From Nocardia jinanensis (GTDB lineage Bacteria > Actinomycetota > Actinomycetes > Mycobacteriales > Mycobacteriaceae): a stretch of 41,497 nt of DNA. The notes beneath the pieces were generated by a model that searched no databases, was not told the origin of the DNA, and saw nothing but the letters and a program-made list of their open reading frames with translations. Location: assembly GCF_014645735.1 (NCBI RefSeq), contig NZ_BMMH01000036.1, positions 1-41,497 of the forward strand, given 5' to 3'. The translations under genes were made by a program, and so were the position numbers. Shown here piece by piece: positions 8,436 to 16,923 of this stretch (positions are counted from its first letter, which is position 1; every line of letters starts with the position of its first letter).

Positions 8436-9905
8436 TCAAGCGGGCAGCGAGCGGAGTGCTCCGACGGCGCGGGATAGGTGCTGCAGCAGCGGGCTCGCCG
8501 AAATCGGTGCCGCGCCGGACCCACTCGGACCTGTGTCGTGGGCGGCCAGCTCGGCCGCCACGGCATGCGCCCGGGCCGCCGCGGCCGCGGCCCAGCCGGG
8601 CTCCCGGCCGCCGGCCAGCAGAGCGCCGATCATCCCCGACAGCACGTCACCGGCCCCGGCGGTCGCCGCCCAGGACCCACCGGCTTCGTTGATCAGTACC
8701 GGAGCACCCGGTTCGGCGACCAAGGTCGCTCGGCCTTTCAGGAGAACGGTGACCTGCCAGGTGTCGGCGAATTCCCGGACGGCGGCGACACGGTCCGGAT
8801 CCGGCTCACGGCCGATGAGCCGTTCGAACTCGCCGGCGTGCGGGGTGAGCACCGTGGGCGCCCGGCGGTCACGCACCAACTCGGGTTCGCTCGCCAACAC
8901 GGTGAGACCGTCGGCGTCGACCACCACCGGCAGATCGGTGGCCAGGATCTCGGCGAGCTCATCGCGGGCGGCGCGGTCGGTACCCGAGCCCGGACCGAAA
9001 ACCCAGGACTGGACGCGACCGGCGGCTGCCAGGTCCGATACCGCGATCACCTCGGGATACCGGGCCAGGACGGCTGCGGCGGCGGTGCCCGCGTAGCGCA
9101 CCATCCCGGAGGTCGCGGCGACTGCCGCCCCGGTGCACAGCACCGCCGCGCCCGGATACGTGGCGCTGCCGGCGCGGACACCGGTCACCCCCTGCGTGTA
9201 CTTGTCGTCCGTGGCTCCCGGCACCGGCCAGCCCGCGCCCACCGCGGCGGGCTCCAACGCGGCCAGACCGGGCTCGGGCAGCCGTAGACCGATGGGTACC
9301 AGCTCTATCCGGCCGCAGCGGTCCGCGGCCAGCGCGTGCACGGGTTTACAAGCACCGAAGGAGACCGTGACCGCCGCCCGGACCGCGGGGCCCGACACCA
9401 CACCGGTATCCGGGTCGACGCCGCTGGGCAGATCGGCGGCGACGATCGGAACATCGCACTCCGCAACGATTCTCGCCGCCCCCGGGCGCAGCGGGCCACG
9501 ACCGGAGAGGCCGACGATCCCGTCGATCACCAGATCGGCGTGAGACGTTTCCGCTACCGCCGCAACCGGATCGGCGCACACCCGTCCCCCGGCGCGCCGC
9601 AGCGCGGCCAGGCCCGCCGCATGCGCCCGTGCCGGATTCAGCAGCACCGCCGTCACCGCGACACCGCGCCGCCGCAGCATCGACCCCGCCCACAGCGCGT
9701 CGCCGCCGTTGTCACCCGACCCCACCAGCAGCGCCACCGTCCGCCCCGCGACGCCGCCGCTGCGTGCCCGCAGCTCGGACGCGACCACCGTGGCCAGCCC
9801 GTACGCGGCGCGGCGCATGGGCACCCCGTCGGGAACTCTGGTGAACAGTTCGGCCTCGGCGAGGCGCACCTCGTCGGCGGTGTAGTAGCCGCGCGGCTGG
9901 GTCAC
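8436..9905 (-). CDS. nnr: bifunctional NAD(P)H-hydrate epimerase / ADP-dependent dehydratase
   Basis: The fused enzyme repairs hydrated NADH and NADPH: the N-terminal domain (YjeF_N, NnrE) epimerises NAD(P)HX and the C-terminal ribokinase-like domain (NnrD) dehydrates the S form. Seen here are VGSGDNGGDALWAG and VIDGIVGLSGRGPL in the epimerase half, and VDADGLTVLA, LTPHAGEF, VLLKGRATLV and ATAGAGDVLSGMIGALLAGG in the dehydratase half. The GTG at 9905 is preferred (489 residues) because CGGAGG just upstream sits 8-9 bases from it; the same GGAGG touches the other GTG at 9914. The gene is divergent from the cupredoxin gene with under 60 bp between starts. Confidence 0.93.
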   Translation of the reverse strand: MTQPRGYYTADEVRLAEAELFTRVPDGVPMRRAAYGLATVVASELRARSGGVAGRTVALLVGSGDNGGDALWAGSMLRRRGVAVTAVLLNPARAHAAGLAALRRAGGRVCADPVAAVAETSHADLVIDGIVGLSGRGPLRPGAARIVAECDVPIVAADLPSGVDPDTGVVSGPAVRAAVTVSFGACKPVHALAADRCGRIELVPIGLRLPEPGLAALEPAAVGAGWPVPGATDDKYTQGVTGVRAGSATYPGAAVLCTGAAVAATSGMVRYAGTAAAAVLARYPEVIAVSDLAAAGRVQSWVFGPGSGTDRAARDELAEILATDLPVVVDADGLTVLASEPELVRDRRAPTVLTPHAGEFERLIGREPDPDRVAAVREFADTWQVTVLLKGRATLVAEPGAPVLINEAGGSWAATAGAGDVLSGMIGALLAGGREPGWAAAAAARAHAVAAELAAHDTGPSGSGAAPISASPLLQHLSRAVGALRSLPA

Positions 9906-9962
9906 CGGACACACCTCCGCAGTTGGACGGGCAGCGATGCCAGCAGACTACGCTTGACCTTC

Positions 9963-10370
9963 ATGCCCAGAGCTCACCGCGCCGTACTCGTCCCGGCCAC
10001 CGGATTCGCCCTCGTCGCGGCGCTGCTGTCCGGTTGTGATTCCGGTAGTTCGGCGGACGGGGCGACGAAATCCGATACCTCCGGCGCGCATTCGCAGCAC
10101 GCTCCGGAGGCCACCGTCACGGTGGAGGTCGAAGAGGACCGCTTCTCGCCGGCCGATATCACCATTTCCGCCGGCGATACGGTCGCCTGGCATTTCGACG
10201 GCGATCTGCCACACGGTGTGCAGGGCATCGGCGACAAGGCGATGGGGATCAACAGCCCGTTGTTCGAGGTGGGCGACTGGAGTCACACCTTCACCGCACC
10301 CGGTGAATACCGCTATTTGTGCCCGATCCACCCGGATATGCGCGGCACGATCACCGTCGAGAAGACGTAA
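9963..10370 (+). CDS. cupredoxin-domain lipoprotein
   Basis: The 135-residue protein is a secreted, probably lipid-anchored type 1 copper protein. A signal peptide ends at the lipobox LLSGC (Cys25). The mature part is a plastocyanin/amicyanin-like domain with the copper ligands visible: His in DLPHGV and Cys, His and Met in YLCPIHPDM near the C-terminus. A role in electron transfer or copper handling on the outer face of the membrane follows from the family; the partner is unknown. It is divergent from nnr and converges on glmS. The start is the ATG just before the signal peptide; the same frame is open far upstream but overlaps nnr antisense and is not coding there. Confidence 0.88.
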   Translation: MPRAHRAVLVPATGFALVAALLSGCDSGSSADGATKSDTSGAHSQHAPEATVTVEVEEDRFSPADITISAGDTVAWHFDGDLPHGVQGIGDKAMGINSPLFEVGDWSHTFTAPGEYRYLCPIHPDMRGTITVEKT

Positions 10371-10424
10371 CCCGGTCGGCTCCACACGTCGACGCGCACA
10401 GCCGGAGCGAATGCGGAGGTACGC

Positions 10425-12308
10425 CTATTCCACGGTGACGGATTTCGCCAGGTTGCGGGGTTTGTCCACGTCGTAGCCGCGCGCCTGCGCCACCTCGGCG
10501 GCGAAGATCTGCAACGGGACCGTCGACAGCAGCGGCTGGTACAGAGTGGGCGCCGAAGGGATCTCGATCAGATCGTCCGCGAACGGGCGCACCAGATCGT
10601 CGCCCTCCTCGGCGATCACGATCGTGCGCGCCCCGCGGGCCTGGATCTCGCGGATATTGCTCAGCAGCTTGGAGTGCAGCACCCCGCGCCCCTTCGGCGA
10701 CGGCATCACCACGATCACCGGCAGACCGTCCTCGATCAGCGCGATCGGACCGTGTTTGAGCTCACCCGCAGCGAAACCTTCCGCGTGCATGTACGCCAGC
10801 TCCTTGAGCTTGAGCGCACCCTCGAGCGCCACCGGATATCCGACATGCCGACCCAGGAACAGGATGGTCCGCTCGCGCGCCAGCTCCCGGGCGATGGCCC
10901 GCACCTGCGGCGCGGTTTCCAGCACTCGCGCCACCAGCTTCGGCATGGCCTCCAGTTCGGCGAACTCGCGTGCCACCTCGTCGGGGTACTTGGTACCGCG
11001 CGCCTGCGCCAGCGCCAGCCCGACCAGCAGGTTCGCCGTCACCTGCGCCAGGAACGCTTTGGTGGAGGCGACCCCGATCTCCGGCCCGGCCCGGGTGTAG
11101 AGCACCGCGTCGGATTCGCGCGGGATCTGCGCGCCGTTGGTATTACAGACCGCCAGCACCCGGGCCTTCTGGCTCTTGGCGTGCCGGACGGCTTCGAGCG
11201 TGTCTGCCGTCTCACCGGACTGGGAAACCGCCACCACCAGGGTCGAGCGGTCCAGCACCGGGTCCCGGTAGCGGAACTCACTGGCGAGTTCCACCTCGAC
11301 CGGCAGCCGGGTCCAGTGCTCGATGGCGTACTTGGCGACCAGCCCGGAGTGGTAGGCGCTGCCACAGGCCACCACGAAGACCTTCTCCACATCGCGCAGT
11401 TCCTGATCGGAGAGGCGTTGTTCGTCCAGCACGATCCGGCCGGCCCGGCTCGGGGTCTGATCGAAATGACCGATGAGCGTATCGGCGACCGCGGTGGGCT
11501 GCTCGTCGATCTCCTTGAGCATGAAGTAGTCGTGGCCGCCCTTCTCGGCGGCGGCCAGATCCCAGTCGATGGTGAACGGCCGGGTGCTCACACCGTCGGT
11601 GGAGCCGTCGAAGTCGGTGACGCGGTAACCGTCGGCGGTGATCACCACGGCCTGGCCCTCACCGAGTTCCACCGCTTCCCGCGTGTGCTCGATGAACGCG
11701 GTCACATCGGAGGCGATGAACATCTCGTTCTCGCCCACTCCCACGACCAGCGGGGTCGAATGGCGCGCCGCGATGATCTTTCCCGGATGGTCGGCGTGCG
11801 TGAACACCAGCGTGAACGCGCCCTCGAGCCGCCGGAGTACCGACAATGTGCTGGCCTCGAAATCGCCCGCGGTCGACCCCTCGGCGTAGGCCCGGGCGAC
11901 CAGGTGCACGGCGACCTCGGTATCGGTCTCGCTGCGCAGCTCGACCCCGGCGTCCTCGAGTTCACGCCGCAGCTGGACAAAGTTCTCGATGATGCCGTTG
12001 TGCACGACCGCGACCTTGCCGCTCACATCCTGGTGCGGATGGGCGTTGCGGTCGGTCGGCGCGCCGTGGGTGGCCCACCGCGTATGCCCCATTCCGGTGC
12101 TGCCCGCGAACACGCCCGCCGCCGCGGAGTCCAACGCCGTTTCCAGATTGCTCAGCCGCCCGGCGCGCCGCTCGACCGCTACCCCACCGGCGCCATCGAG
12201 AATCGCCACCCCGGAGGAGTCATAACCTCGGTACTCCATGCGGCGCAAGGCAGCGACGACGACGCCCAACGCGTCCCGGTACCCGACGTACCCCACGATT
12301 CCGCACAT
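10425..12308 (-). CDS. glmS: glutamine-fructose-6-phosphate aminotransferase (isomerizing)
   Basis: GlmS makes glucosamine-6-phosphate from fructose-6-phosphate and glutamine, the first step toward UDP-GlcNAc for peptidoglycan. The 627-residue protein begins MCGIVGYVG, exposing the N-terminal nucleophile Cys2 after methionine removal. The glutaminase domain has TGMGHTRWATHG and HNGIIENF; two SIS isomerase domains follow with CGSAYHSG, VSQSGETADT and GELKHGPIALI, and the protein ends PRNLAKSVTVE. The start is only 36 bp from a gene on the opposite strand. A glmS ribozyme is not possible in so short a leader. GlmM, encoded 5 kb away, catalyses the next step. Confidence 0.97.
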   Translation of the reverse strand: MCGIVGYVGYRDALGVVVAALRRMEYRGYDSSGVAILDGAGGVAVERRAGRLSNLETALDSAAAGVFAGSTGMGHTRWATHGAPTDRNAHPHQDVSGKVAVVHNGIIENFVQLRRELEDAGVELRSETDTEVAVHLVARAYAEGSTAGDFEASTLSVLRRLEGAFTLVFTHADHPGKIIAARHSTPLVVGVGENEMFIASDVTAFIEHTREAVELGEGQAVVITADGYRVTDFDGSTDGVSTRPFTIDWDLAAAEKGGHDYFMLKEIDEQPTAVADTLIGHFDQTPSRAGRIVLDEQRLSDQELRDVEKVFVVACGSAYHSGLVAKYAIEHWTRLPVEVELASEFRYRDPVLDRSTLVVAVSQSGETADTLEAVRHAKSQKARVLAVCNTNGAQIPRESDAVLYTRAGPEIGVASTKAFLAQVTANLLVGLALAQARGTKYPDEVAREFAELEAMPKLVARVLETAPQVRAIARELARERTILFLGRHVGYPVALEGALKLKELAYMHAEGFAAGELKHGPIALIEDGLPVIVVMPSPKGRGVLHSKLLSNIREIQARGARTIVIAEEGDDLVRPFADDLIEIPSAPTLYQPLLSTVPLQIFAAEVAQARGYDVDKPRNLAKSVTVE

Positions 12309-12331
12309 GGCTCCCCAGCCTACTTATCGGC

Positions 12332-12337
12332 TAACGT
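12332..12337 (+). promoter_or_regulatory. possible -10 element for a leaderless transcript
   Basis: TAACGT fits the actinobacterial TAnnnT -10 pattern and ends seven bases before the GTG at 12345, the distance expected if transcription starts at the start codon itself. No Shine-Dalgarno sequence is visible. The -35 region would overlap the first codons of glmS, so the two divergent promoters share 36 bp. This is inference from spacing only. Confidence 0.35.
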
Positions 12338-12344
12338 TCTCGTC

Positions 12345-13229
12345 GTGTCGGCGTCTGTGAAATCACTTCTGAGCACTCTGACCAGCCGTGGCCCGAATCG
12401 GGTGCTCCGCGGCAATCTTGCCATCGCGGGGCAACCCGGGGTGGTGTACACGCCGGAATCCGGGCGGGACCTACCCGCGGTCGCGTTCGGGCACGGCTGG
12501 TTGAGCGGCGCCGGTAACTACCGCACGCTGCTCGAACACCTCGCGTCCTGGGGGATCGTGGCGGCGGCGCCGAATACCGAGCGCGGCCCCGTGCCCTCCC
12601 ATCTGAACCTGGCCACCGACCTGCTCACCACCCTCGATATCTGCACCGGTGTCCGGCTGGGTGACGGCACTCTCACCGTGCATCCCGAACGCCTGGCCCT
12701 GGCCGGGCACGGGATGGGAGCGGGCGCAGCCGTACTCGCCGCCGCCCAGCGCCGGGTGGCCGCGGTGGCTCCGCTGTTTCCCGCGCCCACCGCTCCCGCC
12801 GCCACCTCGGTGGCCGGTGACCTCACGGTCCCGGCCCTGATCCTGGCCGGAGTGAGCGATATCGACTCGTTGAGCTCCGACGCGGTCCCGTTGGCGGCCA
12901 CCTGGGGCGGTCCGGTGATCCTGCGCACACTCGACGGCGCGGGCCACAACGGCCTCGCCGAGGGCCGCCGCCTGCTGTCCGCACTCGGTGGCGGCAAACA
13001 CGAGGAGAAGACCTCCCGCGCCACCCGCGCCCTGCTCACCGGGTTCCTGCTGCACACCCTGCTCGGCGACAAGACCTACAAGCCGTTCGCCGACCCGGAG
13101 ACAGCGATCAAGCACACGCATGTGATTGATCCCGCCGCCGCCCTGCTGGATCAGGAAGAGAGCCGGCAAGCCGCCGCGACTCCGGACCCGGCGACGGTGG
13201 GCAAGCTGGTCCGGTCGCTGCGCAAGTAG
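12345..13229 (+). CDS. alpha/beta-hydrolase-fold protein (dienelactone-hydrolase/PET-hydrolase-like) lacking the nucleophile serine
   Basis: The 294-residue protein has the fold signature of PET hydrolase/chlorophyllase-like enzymes: FGHGWLSGAGNY (oxyanion region), an elbow-like GHGMG at residues 121-125, an acid candidate in GVSDID and a histidine in DGAGHNGL. At the nucleophile position the usual Ser is Gly (G123), so ordinary serine-hydrolase chemistry is not expected unless another residue substitutes. No signal peptide is visible. The GTG at 12345 is the first sensible start; the same frame continues upstream only as an antisense shadow of glmS. It may be a binding protein or a pseudoenzyme; function is unknown. 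Confidence 0.75.
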   Translation: MSASVKSLLSTLTSRGPNRVLRGNLAIAGQPGVVYTPESGRDLPAVAFGHGWLSGAGNYRTLLEHLASWGIVAAAPNTERGPVPSHLNLATDLLTTLDICTGVRLGDGTLTVHPERLALAGHGMGAGAAVLAAAQRRVAAVAPLFPAPTAPAATSVAGDLTVPALILAGVSDIDSLSSDAVPLAATWGGPVILRTLDGAGHNGLAEGRRLLSALGGGKHEEKTSRATRALLTGFLLHTLLGDKTYKPFADPETAIKHTHVIDPAAALLDQEESRQAAATPDPATVGKLVRSLRK

Positions 13230-13302
13230 TCCCCCGGAGACGAGCCGTCCCGACGACCCCTCGGGTGACAGAGGTGGCGGATCGGCATGGCCGTAAAGGG
13301 CC

Positions 13303-13749
13303 TCATCGGTCCGATTCGCGGCCTCGGCTTCGGATATCGCAGCGGCGGACGCTCACGATATTCGGCACGCCATCGCGACCCGCCGCACGTCCTGACAACA
13401 GATCGCCCCAGCCGGGCCACGCCCCGTCACGACCGCGAATCTCCACCAGCCCGAAGATCAACTCCCCGACACTCGCATGCACCCATTTCCGCAGCAGAAT
13501 CCGGTTCCCGCCGATGATGACAAGTGGTATCGGCAGCAGCGAATAGCTATACGTTCTCGGCATTTCCACCACCACCACCAGCACGCTCAACGCGAGAATC
13601 GGGCCGACCAGCAGAACGAGGTCGATCAACGCGGCACCCATCGATCGCAGACTGCGTGGTGACGGATACCGCGTATCCCCGTCGGACCCGTGGTATCCCG
13701 GTAGAAAATTGGGCGTATCCGTCAACCCGAAGGCGTCCCCCAGACTCAT
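13303..13749 (-). CDS. small RDD-family membrane protein
   Basis: The 148-residue protein contains an RDD-like domain: an Arg-containing RSMGAALIDLVLLVGPI opening, a first membrane segment at about residues 38-60 and a second around the SLLPIPLVIIGGNRI stretch, followed by the conserved GELIFGLVEIRGRDG. RDD proteins are small polytopic membrane proteins, some implicated in ion exchange. The ATG at 13749 is chosen because upstream sequence in the frame is Arg/Ser-rich without hydrophobic character and overlaps the neighbouring gene. It is the last gene of the secretion-substrate module. Confidence 0.65.
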   Translation of the reverse strand: MSLGDAFGLTDTPNFLPGYHGSDGDTRYPSPRSLRSMGAALIDLVLLVGPILALSVLVVVVEMPRTYSYSLLPIPLVIIGGNRILLRKWVHASVGELIFGLVEIRGRDGAWPGWGDLLSGRAAGRDGVPNIVSVRRCDIRSRGRESDR

Positions 13750-13801
13750 CGGATGATCATGACACACCCGGCGGTGGCCGGTCGCGCTGCCGGAGGCCGG
13801 G

Positions 13802-14308
13802 TCAGACCAGCCAGCTGTTGCGCCGGTAGTACTCCGCTTCGTCATCACCGTCGTCGTCGATCGGTGCGACGACATTGTTTCTGCGACGAGCGGCAACGGA
13901 TCGCGCGATTGCTTCCTGTCGGTCGATTTCACCGCTCGGCACTGTCGTCGGACGGCTTCCGTCCCCATCCCCCGACCGCACCGGCACGCCTCCACTCTCG
14001 GTAGGCCGTGCCCGCGGCTCCTGCTGCCTCCGCGGCTCCTCGTCCCTCGAGCGGGGCGACTCCCCGGCGCCCTCTCCCCGGGGCGCACTCTCGGTATGCC
14101 GGCCGGCCTCGGAGGGCGATGCGGTGGATTCTCCTCGCACCCGTTCCGCCTGACTCTGGGCGTCCTCGACTATCTGCTGAAGGCGCTGATGGGTGCGCTG
14201 CTCCAGCTCTCTCAGCTTCATCGAGTTCCGTCGTCGGTGCTCGGTCGCCTCTTCGAGCATCTGTTGCGTAAGCCTCCGGGCCTGGTCCGCGATCTCACCG
14301 CGAGTCAT
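13802..14308 (-). CDS. highly charged coiled-coil protein of the secretion-substrate module
   Basis: The 168-residue protein is not a family I recognise. Residues 1-60 are rich in Glu, Arg and Gln in a pattern typical of a coiled coil (ADQARRLTQQMLEEATEHRR and onward). Residues ~60-130 are Ser/Pro/Gly/Glu-rich and probably disordered, and the acidic tail ends AEYYRRNSWLV. No signal peptide or membrane segment is present. The gene lies 44 bp after the WXG protein gene and 52 bp before the RDD gene on the same strand, so co-transcription is likely. It could be an ESX-type accessory or chaperone-like protein, but this is inference from position. Confidence 0.65.
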   Translation of the reverse strand: MTRGEIADQARRLTQQMLEEATEHRRRNSMKLRELEQRTHQRLQQIVEDAQSQAERVRGESTASPSEAGRHTESAPRGEGAGESPRSRDEEPRRQQEPRARPTESGGVPVRSGDGDGSRPTTVPSGEIDRQEAIARSVAARRRNNVVAPIDDDGDDEAEYYRRNSWLV

Positions 14309-14352
14309 TGCTCGATCCTCCGTCGGTTGTTATCGACACGACCGGCCGCCCA

Positions 14353-16002
14353 TCACAACGGGCCGGCTTCTGCCAGTTGGGCCCCGGTGTCAACCGGTGG
14401 CGGGGCAGGCGGCGTCTGCACGTCCGGTTCCGATTCGGGTGGGCCCGAGGGCTCTTCCTGCTCGGGGTCAGTGTCAGGCTCGACCGGATAGTCCTGCGGC
14501 TGATGCTCGCCGTCCTCTTCCTTCCTACCGGCCGGCATGCCCGGCGATGGCCCGGTGGGCTGCTGCCCCGCACCGGAGTCGGTCGATTCAGGCTCTTGTT
14601 CATCGCCGGTTTCTCCGTCCACGATGATCGGTTTTCCATCAGGGCCTATTTCGACACGATAGGTCTGTGGTTCACCCGCGTCCCCGGTTACCACGAGCTG
14701 TAGATTGCCGTCGGGTCCGAGTTCGAGTTTGTACTCCTTACCATCCAGTTCGATGCCGTTGCCGTCCGCGGGGTCGCCCGGCTGCTCCGGCGTACCCGCC
14801 GGGTCGTCCGGCTCACCCTCGCCCTCCGTGTCGACCTCTTGCTCCGCTTCGGCCCGAAGCTGCTCGAGGGTATTGCCGACCTGTTCGGTGGCCGAGCTGA
14901 CCAGCTGACCGATTCCCTCGACCAGCTGGGTACCGAGTCCGGACGACGCGAGTTGTGTACCCAATTGCGTCAGCGCGGACAGCGGATCGTCCCCTGCAGT
15001 CGTAGTTGTGGTGGACGGCGTGGTCGTCGTGGAAGGAGTGGTCGTGGTCGTGGTCGACGGGGTTCCGGTGGTGGTCGACGGGGTTCCGGTGGTAGTCGGC
15101 GTTCCGGTGGTTGTCTGCGGCGTGGTGGCTTGCCGAGTGCCCTGCGGACAGGGATAGGGCTTTTCGGAAAGACCTTTGAACGCGGCGACGATCCTGTCGT
15201 ACTCTTCCCGCACCATCCGATCGGTTTCCGTGCATGCGGTGACGAATACACCGATCAGGCGTTCGTACTCTTCCGCGAACTTCACCAGCCAGTCTTTACA
15301 AAAAGTCTCGATCGAATGTGTCGTCGGACTACCGGGGCCGATGAACCCGAGCGATATCCATTGAACGGCATCGTTGAGCATCCCTCGCGGGGCGCTGATA
15401 TCCTTGTACATATCCGGGAATATACGTTCGAGGTTTTCCATCGCAGATCCCCACGCGTGCGTGACGCCGAGGTGTTCCGCGCCCTCGATAACGGTATAGA
15501 CGTCTTCCGGGGACTTACCTTCCAGAATCGTCATGTTCCCGTCCTCCAGAATCGCCCCGACGAGCGCGGCTTTCAGAGAAACCGCCGCGCGCAACTCCGA
15601 GACAGAGTCGGAAATCTCCGTGTGAACATTCTTGACGATAGTTATATCGGCCTGAGCCATGGAAAGCTGATCGGCAATCATATCCGAGGCGTTCGCGGCC
15701 GCCTGCCCCGACCACACGGACGGCAGATTCTGCGCGAGCTGCTGCAGCTGCCCGTGCTGGGCTTCGACGTTGTCCAAAGCTTCTTTCAGGGCATCGGCCG
15801 CGCGAGTGAAGCTGTCTTCGTCCAGGCCGTTCTGCTGATAATACAACCCGTGTAGGTCACCATAGTTCCGGTAACCAGGATTATTACCACCGACCCATTT
15901 GAGGTACGGGGGCTCGAAGAGCTCAAAAAAACGCAGAGCTTCAGAGCCCTTTTCGAGTAGTACTGTAACAGTGTCAGCCACCGGAGCCGTATCGTTTGTC
16001 AT
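14353..16002 (-). CDS. WXG-motif type VII secretion substrate-like protein with a Thr/Pro-repeat linker
   Basis: The 549-residue protein has a helical N-terminal region (about 1-280) with the WXG turn NLPSVWSGQAAANASD (W97-G99), as in WXG100/PPE/EspB-type substrates. Next, at about residues 290-330, is a Thr/Pro/Gly repeat linker (units such as TTTGTPS), then a second helical stretch (LTQLGTQLASSGLGTQLVEG) and a long acidic Pro/Glu/Asp/Gly-rich C-terminus. No Sec signal peptide is visible. It follows the EspC-like gene by five bases, so the two are probably co-expressed and perhaps co-secreted, as EspA and EspC are. The base composition is less GC-rich than that of the flanking housekeeping genes. 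Confidence 0.8.
   Translation of the reverse strand: MTNDTAPVADTVTVLLEKGSEALRFFELFEPPYLKWVGGNNPGYRNYGDLHGLYYQQNGLDEDSFTRAADALKEALDNVEAQHGQLQQLAQNLPSVWSGQAAANASDMIADQLSMAQADITIVKNVHTEISDSVSELRAAVSLKAALVGAILEDGNMTILEGKSPEDVYTVIEGAEHLGVTHAWGSAMENLERIFPDMYKDISAPRGMLNDAVQWISLGFIGPGSPTTHSIETFCKDWLVKFAEEYERLIGVFVTACTETDRMVREEYDRIVAAFKGLSEKPYPCPQGTRQATTPQTTTGTPTTTGTPSTTTGTPSTTTTTTPSTTTTPSTTTTTAGDDPLSALTQLGTQLASSGLGTQLVEGIGQLVSSATEQVGNTLEQLRAEAEQEVDTEGEGEPDDPAGTPEQPGDPADGNGIELDGKEYKLELGPDGNLQLVVTGDAGEPQTYRVEIGPDGKPIIVDGETGDEQEPESTDSGAGQQPTGPSPGMPAGRKEEDGEHQPQDYPVEPDTDPEQEEPSGPPESEPDVQTPPAPPPVDTGAQLAEAGPL
15004..15125. repeat. short tandem repeats encoding the Thr/Pro linker
   Basis: The + strand has recurring GGTTCCGGTGGTGGTCGACG-like units that translate on the minus strand to Thr/Pro/Gly/Ser repeats (TTTGTPS, TTTTPS). 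Unit length and sequence vary. This looks like a coding microsatellite-type expansion of a flexible linker rather than a mobile or CRISPR repeat. Confidence 0.6.
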
Positions 16003-16007
16003 GAGAA

Positions 16008-16328
16008 TCAGCTCGCCGCCTGCTGAGTCTGATTCGCATTCTCTTTATCGACATTCGAGTAGGTGACAACATCCTGTCCGATCGCATCACCTGTGAGATC
16101 GGTGGCCTCCGCCCAGTCGTTCAACCATGTTTCGATCTTCCGGAGCCCGTTATCTATATTTTTTCCTTGATCTCCGATATAAGCGAATCCGGTAGCCGAC
16201 GGTGGGATGATGTTGTCAGCGACCTTCTTGGCCTGATCTTTGATCACCCCCGCGCTGCCGCAGAAATCATTGCCCAATTTTCCCAGCGCATCGGCGTCCA
16301 TCCCGACCGGCTGATCACCTGTGCTCAC
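16008..16328 (-). CDS. EspC-like type VII secretion target protein
   Basis: The 106-residue helical protein resembles the EspC (ESX-1 secretion-associated) family: MDADALGKLGNDFCGSAG opening, a central WLNDWAEATDL segment, and near the C-terminus the type VII export signal YxxxD/E as YSNVD (Y90-D94). EspC-family proteins are secreted through ESX machinery, often with a partner from the next gene, here the WXG protein. The GTG at 16328 is preferred because AGGGGAG lies a few bases upstream. No ESX ATPase, EccB/D/E or mycosin is in this window, so the secretion apparatus must be elsewhere. Confidence 0.8.
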   Translation of the reverse strand: MSTGDQPVGMDADALGKLGNDFCGSAGVIKDQAKKVADNIIPPSATGFAYIGDQGKNIDNGLRKIETWLNDWAEATDLTGDAIGQDVVTYSNVDKENANQTQQAAS

Positions 16329-16458
16329 GGGTCTCCCCTCTTTCTTGCCCGCCCTCCCGGGAACCACCCCGAGCGGCCCTGCGGCGCTCTGCTGCTACCT
16401 GATTCGACGCGCCCACCCGGGGTCCGGTTCCCTACCGGACCCGGGCGTTCGATATTCC

Positions 16459-16767
16459 CTACTCCCCCAGCGTCCCCTGGTCGGTCTGCCGCCAATCCCC
16501 GGTCCCGTCCGGGTTGCGGTGGTACTCCCAGGCCGAGTAGTCGCCGTCGTTCTCCACCACGCTCAACTGGTCGGCGTAGCCGTCGAGATCGGTATCGGTC
16601 CAGACACTCATCGAGTCGGGGCCGCTGGTGGTGAACGTGTCGAGGATGCCGTCGCTGTCGAGATCCTGGGTGGGTGGTTCCATTTCCACCGGACCCAGAC
16701 CGTCCAGCGACGAGGAAGCCTCGAAACTCGGCATACCGATGCCGGGGAACTCTCCTGATGTAGGCAT
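16459..16767 (-). CDS. small acidic protein with Asp-rich calcium-binding-like repeats
   Basis: The 102-residue protein has Asp-rich segments that read like thrombospondin-type-3/dockerin calcium loops: DLDSDGILDTF, TDTDLDGYADQ and VENDGDYSAWEY. Such proteins occur in Nocardia and mycobacteria as short conserved hypotheticals. The ATG at 16767 is favoured by CAGGAG five bases upstream; a GTG at 16797 would add ten residues. No signal peptide is visible. Metal binding is inferred from motif appearance only. The gene stands between the secretion-substrate module and the PspC gene. Confidence 0.7.
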   Translation of the reverse strand: MPTSGEFPGIGMPSFEASSSLDGLGPVEMEPPTQDLDSDGILDTFTTSGPDSMSVWTDTDLDGYADQLSVVENDGDYSAWEYHRNPDGTGDWRQTDQGTLGE

Positions 16768-16923
16768 GGATTCTCCTGAGCTCCACTGGTCGACCACGGG
16801 AACGATTTCCCGTTCATCTTTCCATCCCCGACCGTACAGCGCAGCCCCGCTCCTGGACAGGAACGGGGCTGGTGGTGGCTATGGGACACAAGGGGTTACG
16901 GCGTTGCCGAACCGGCTGCGCGA

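Noticed and set aside
12305..12345. A glmS ribozyme or riboswitch upstream of glmS
   Set aside because: Only 36 bp separate glmS from the divergent gene, far too short, and the ribozyme is known from Firmicutes-type genomes.
15004..15125. Tandem repeats as a CRISPR array
   Set aside because: The units are short, unequal, in frame with the protein and lack spacers; they encode a Thr/Pro linker.
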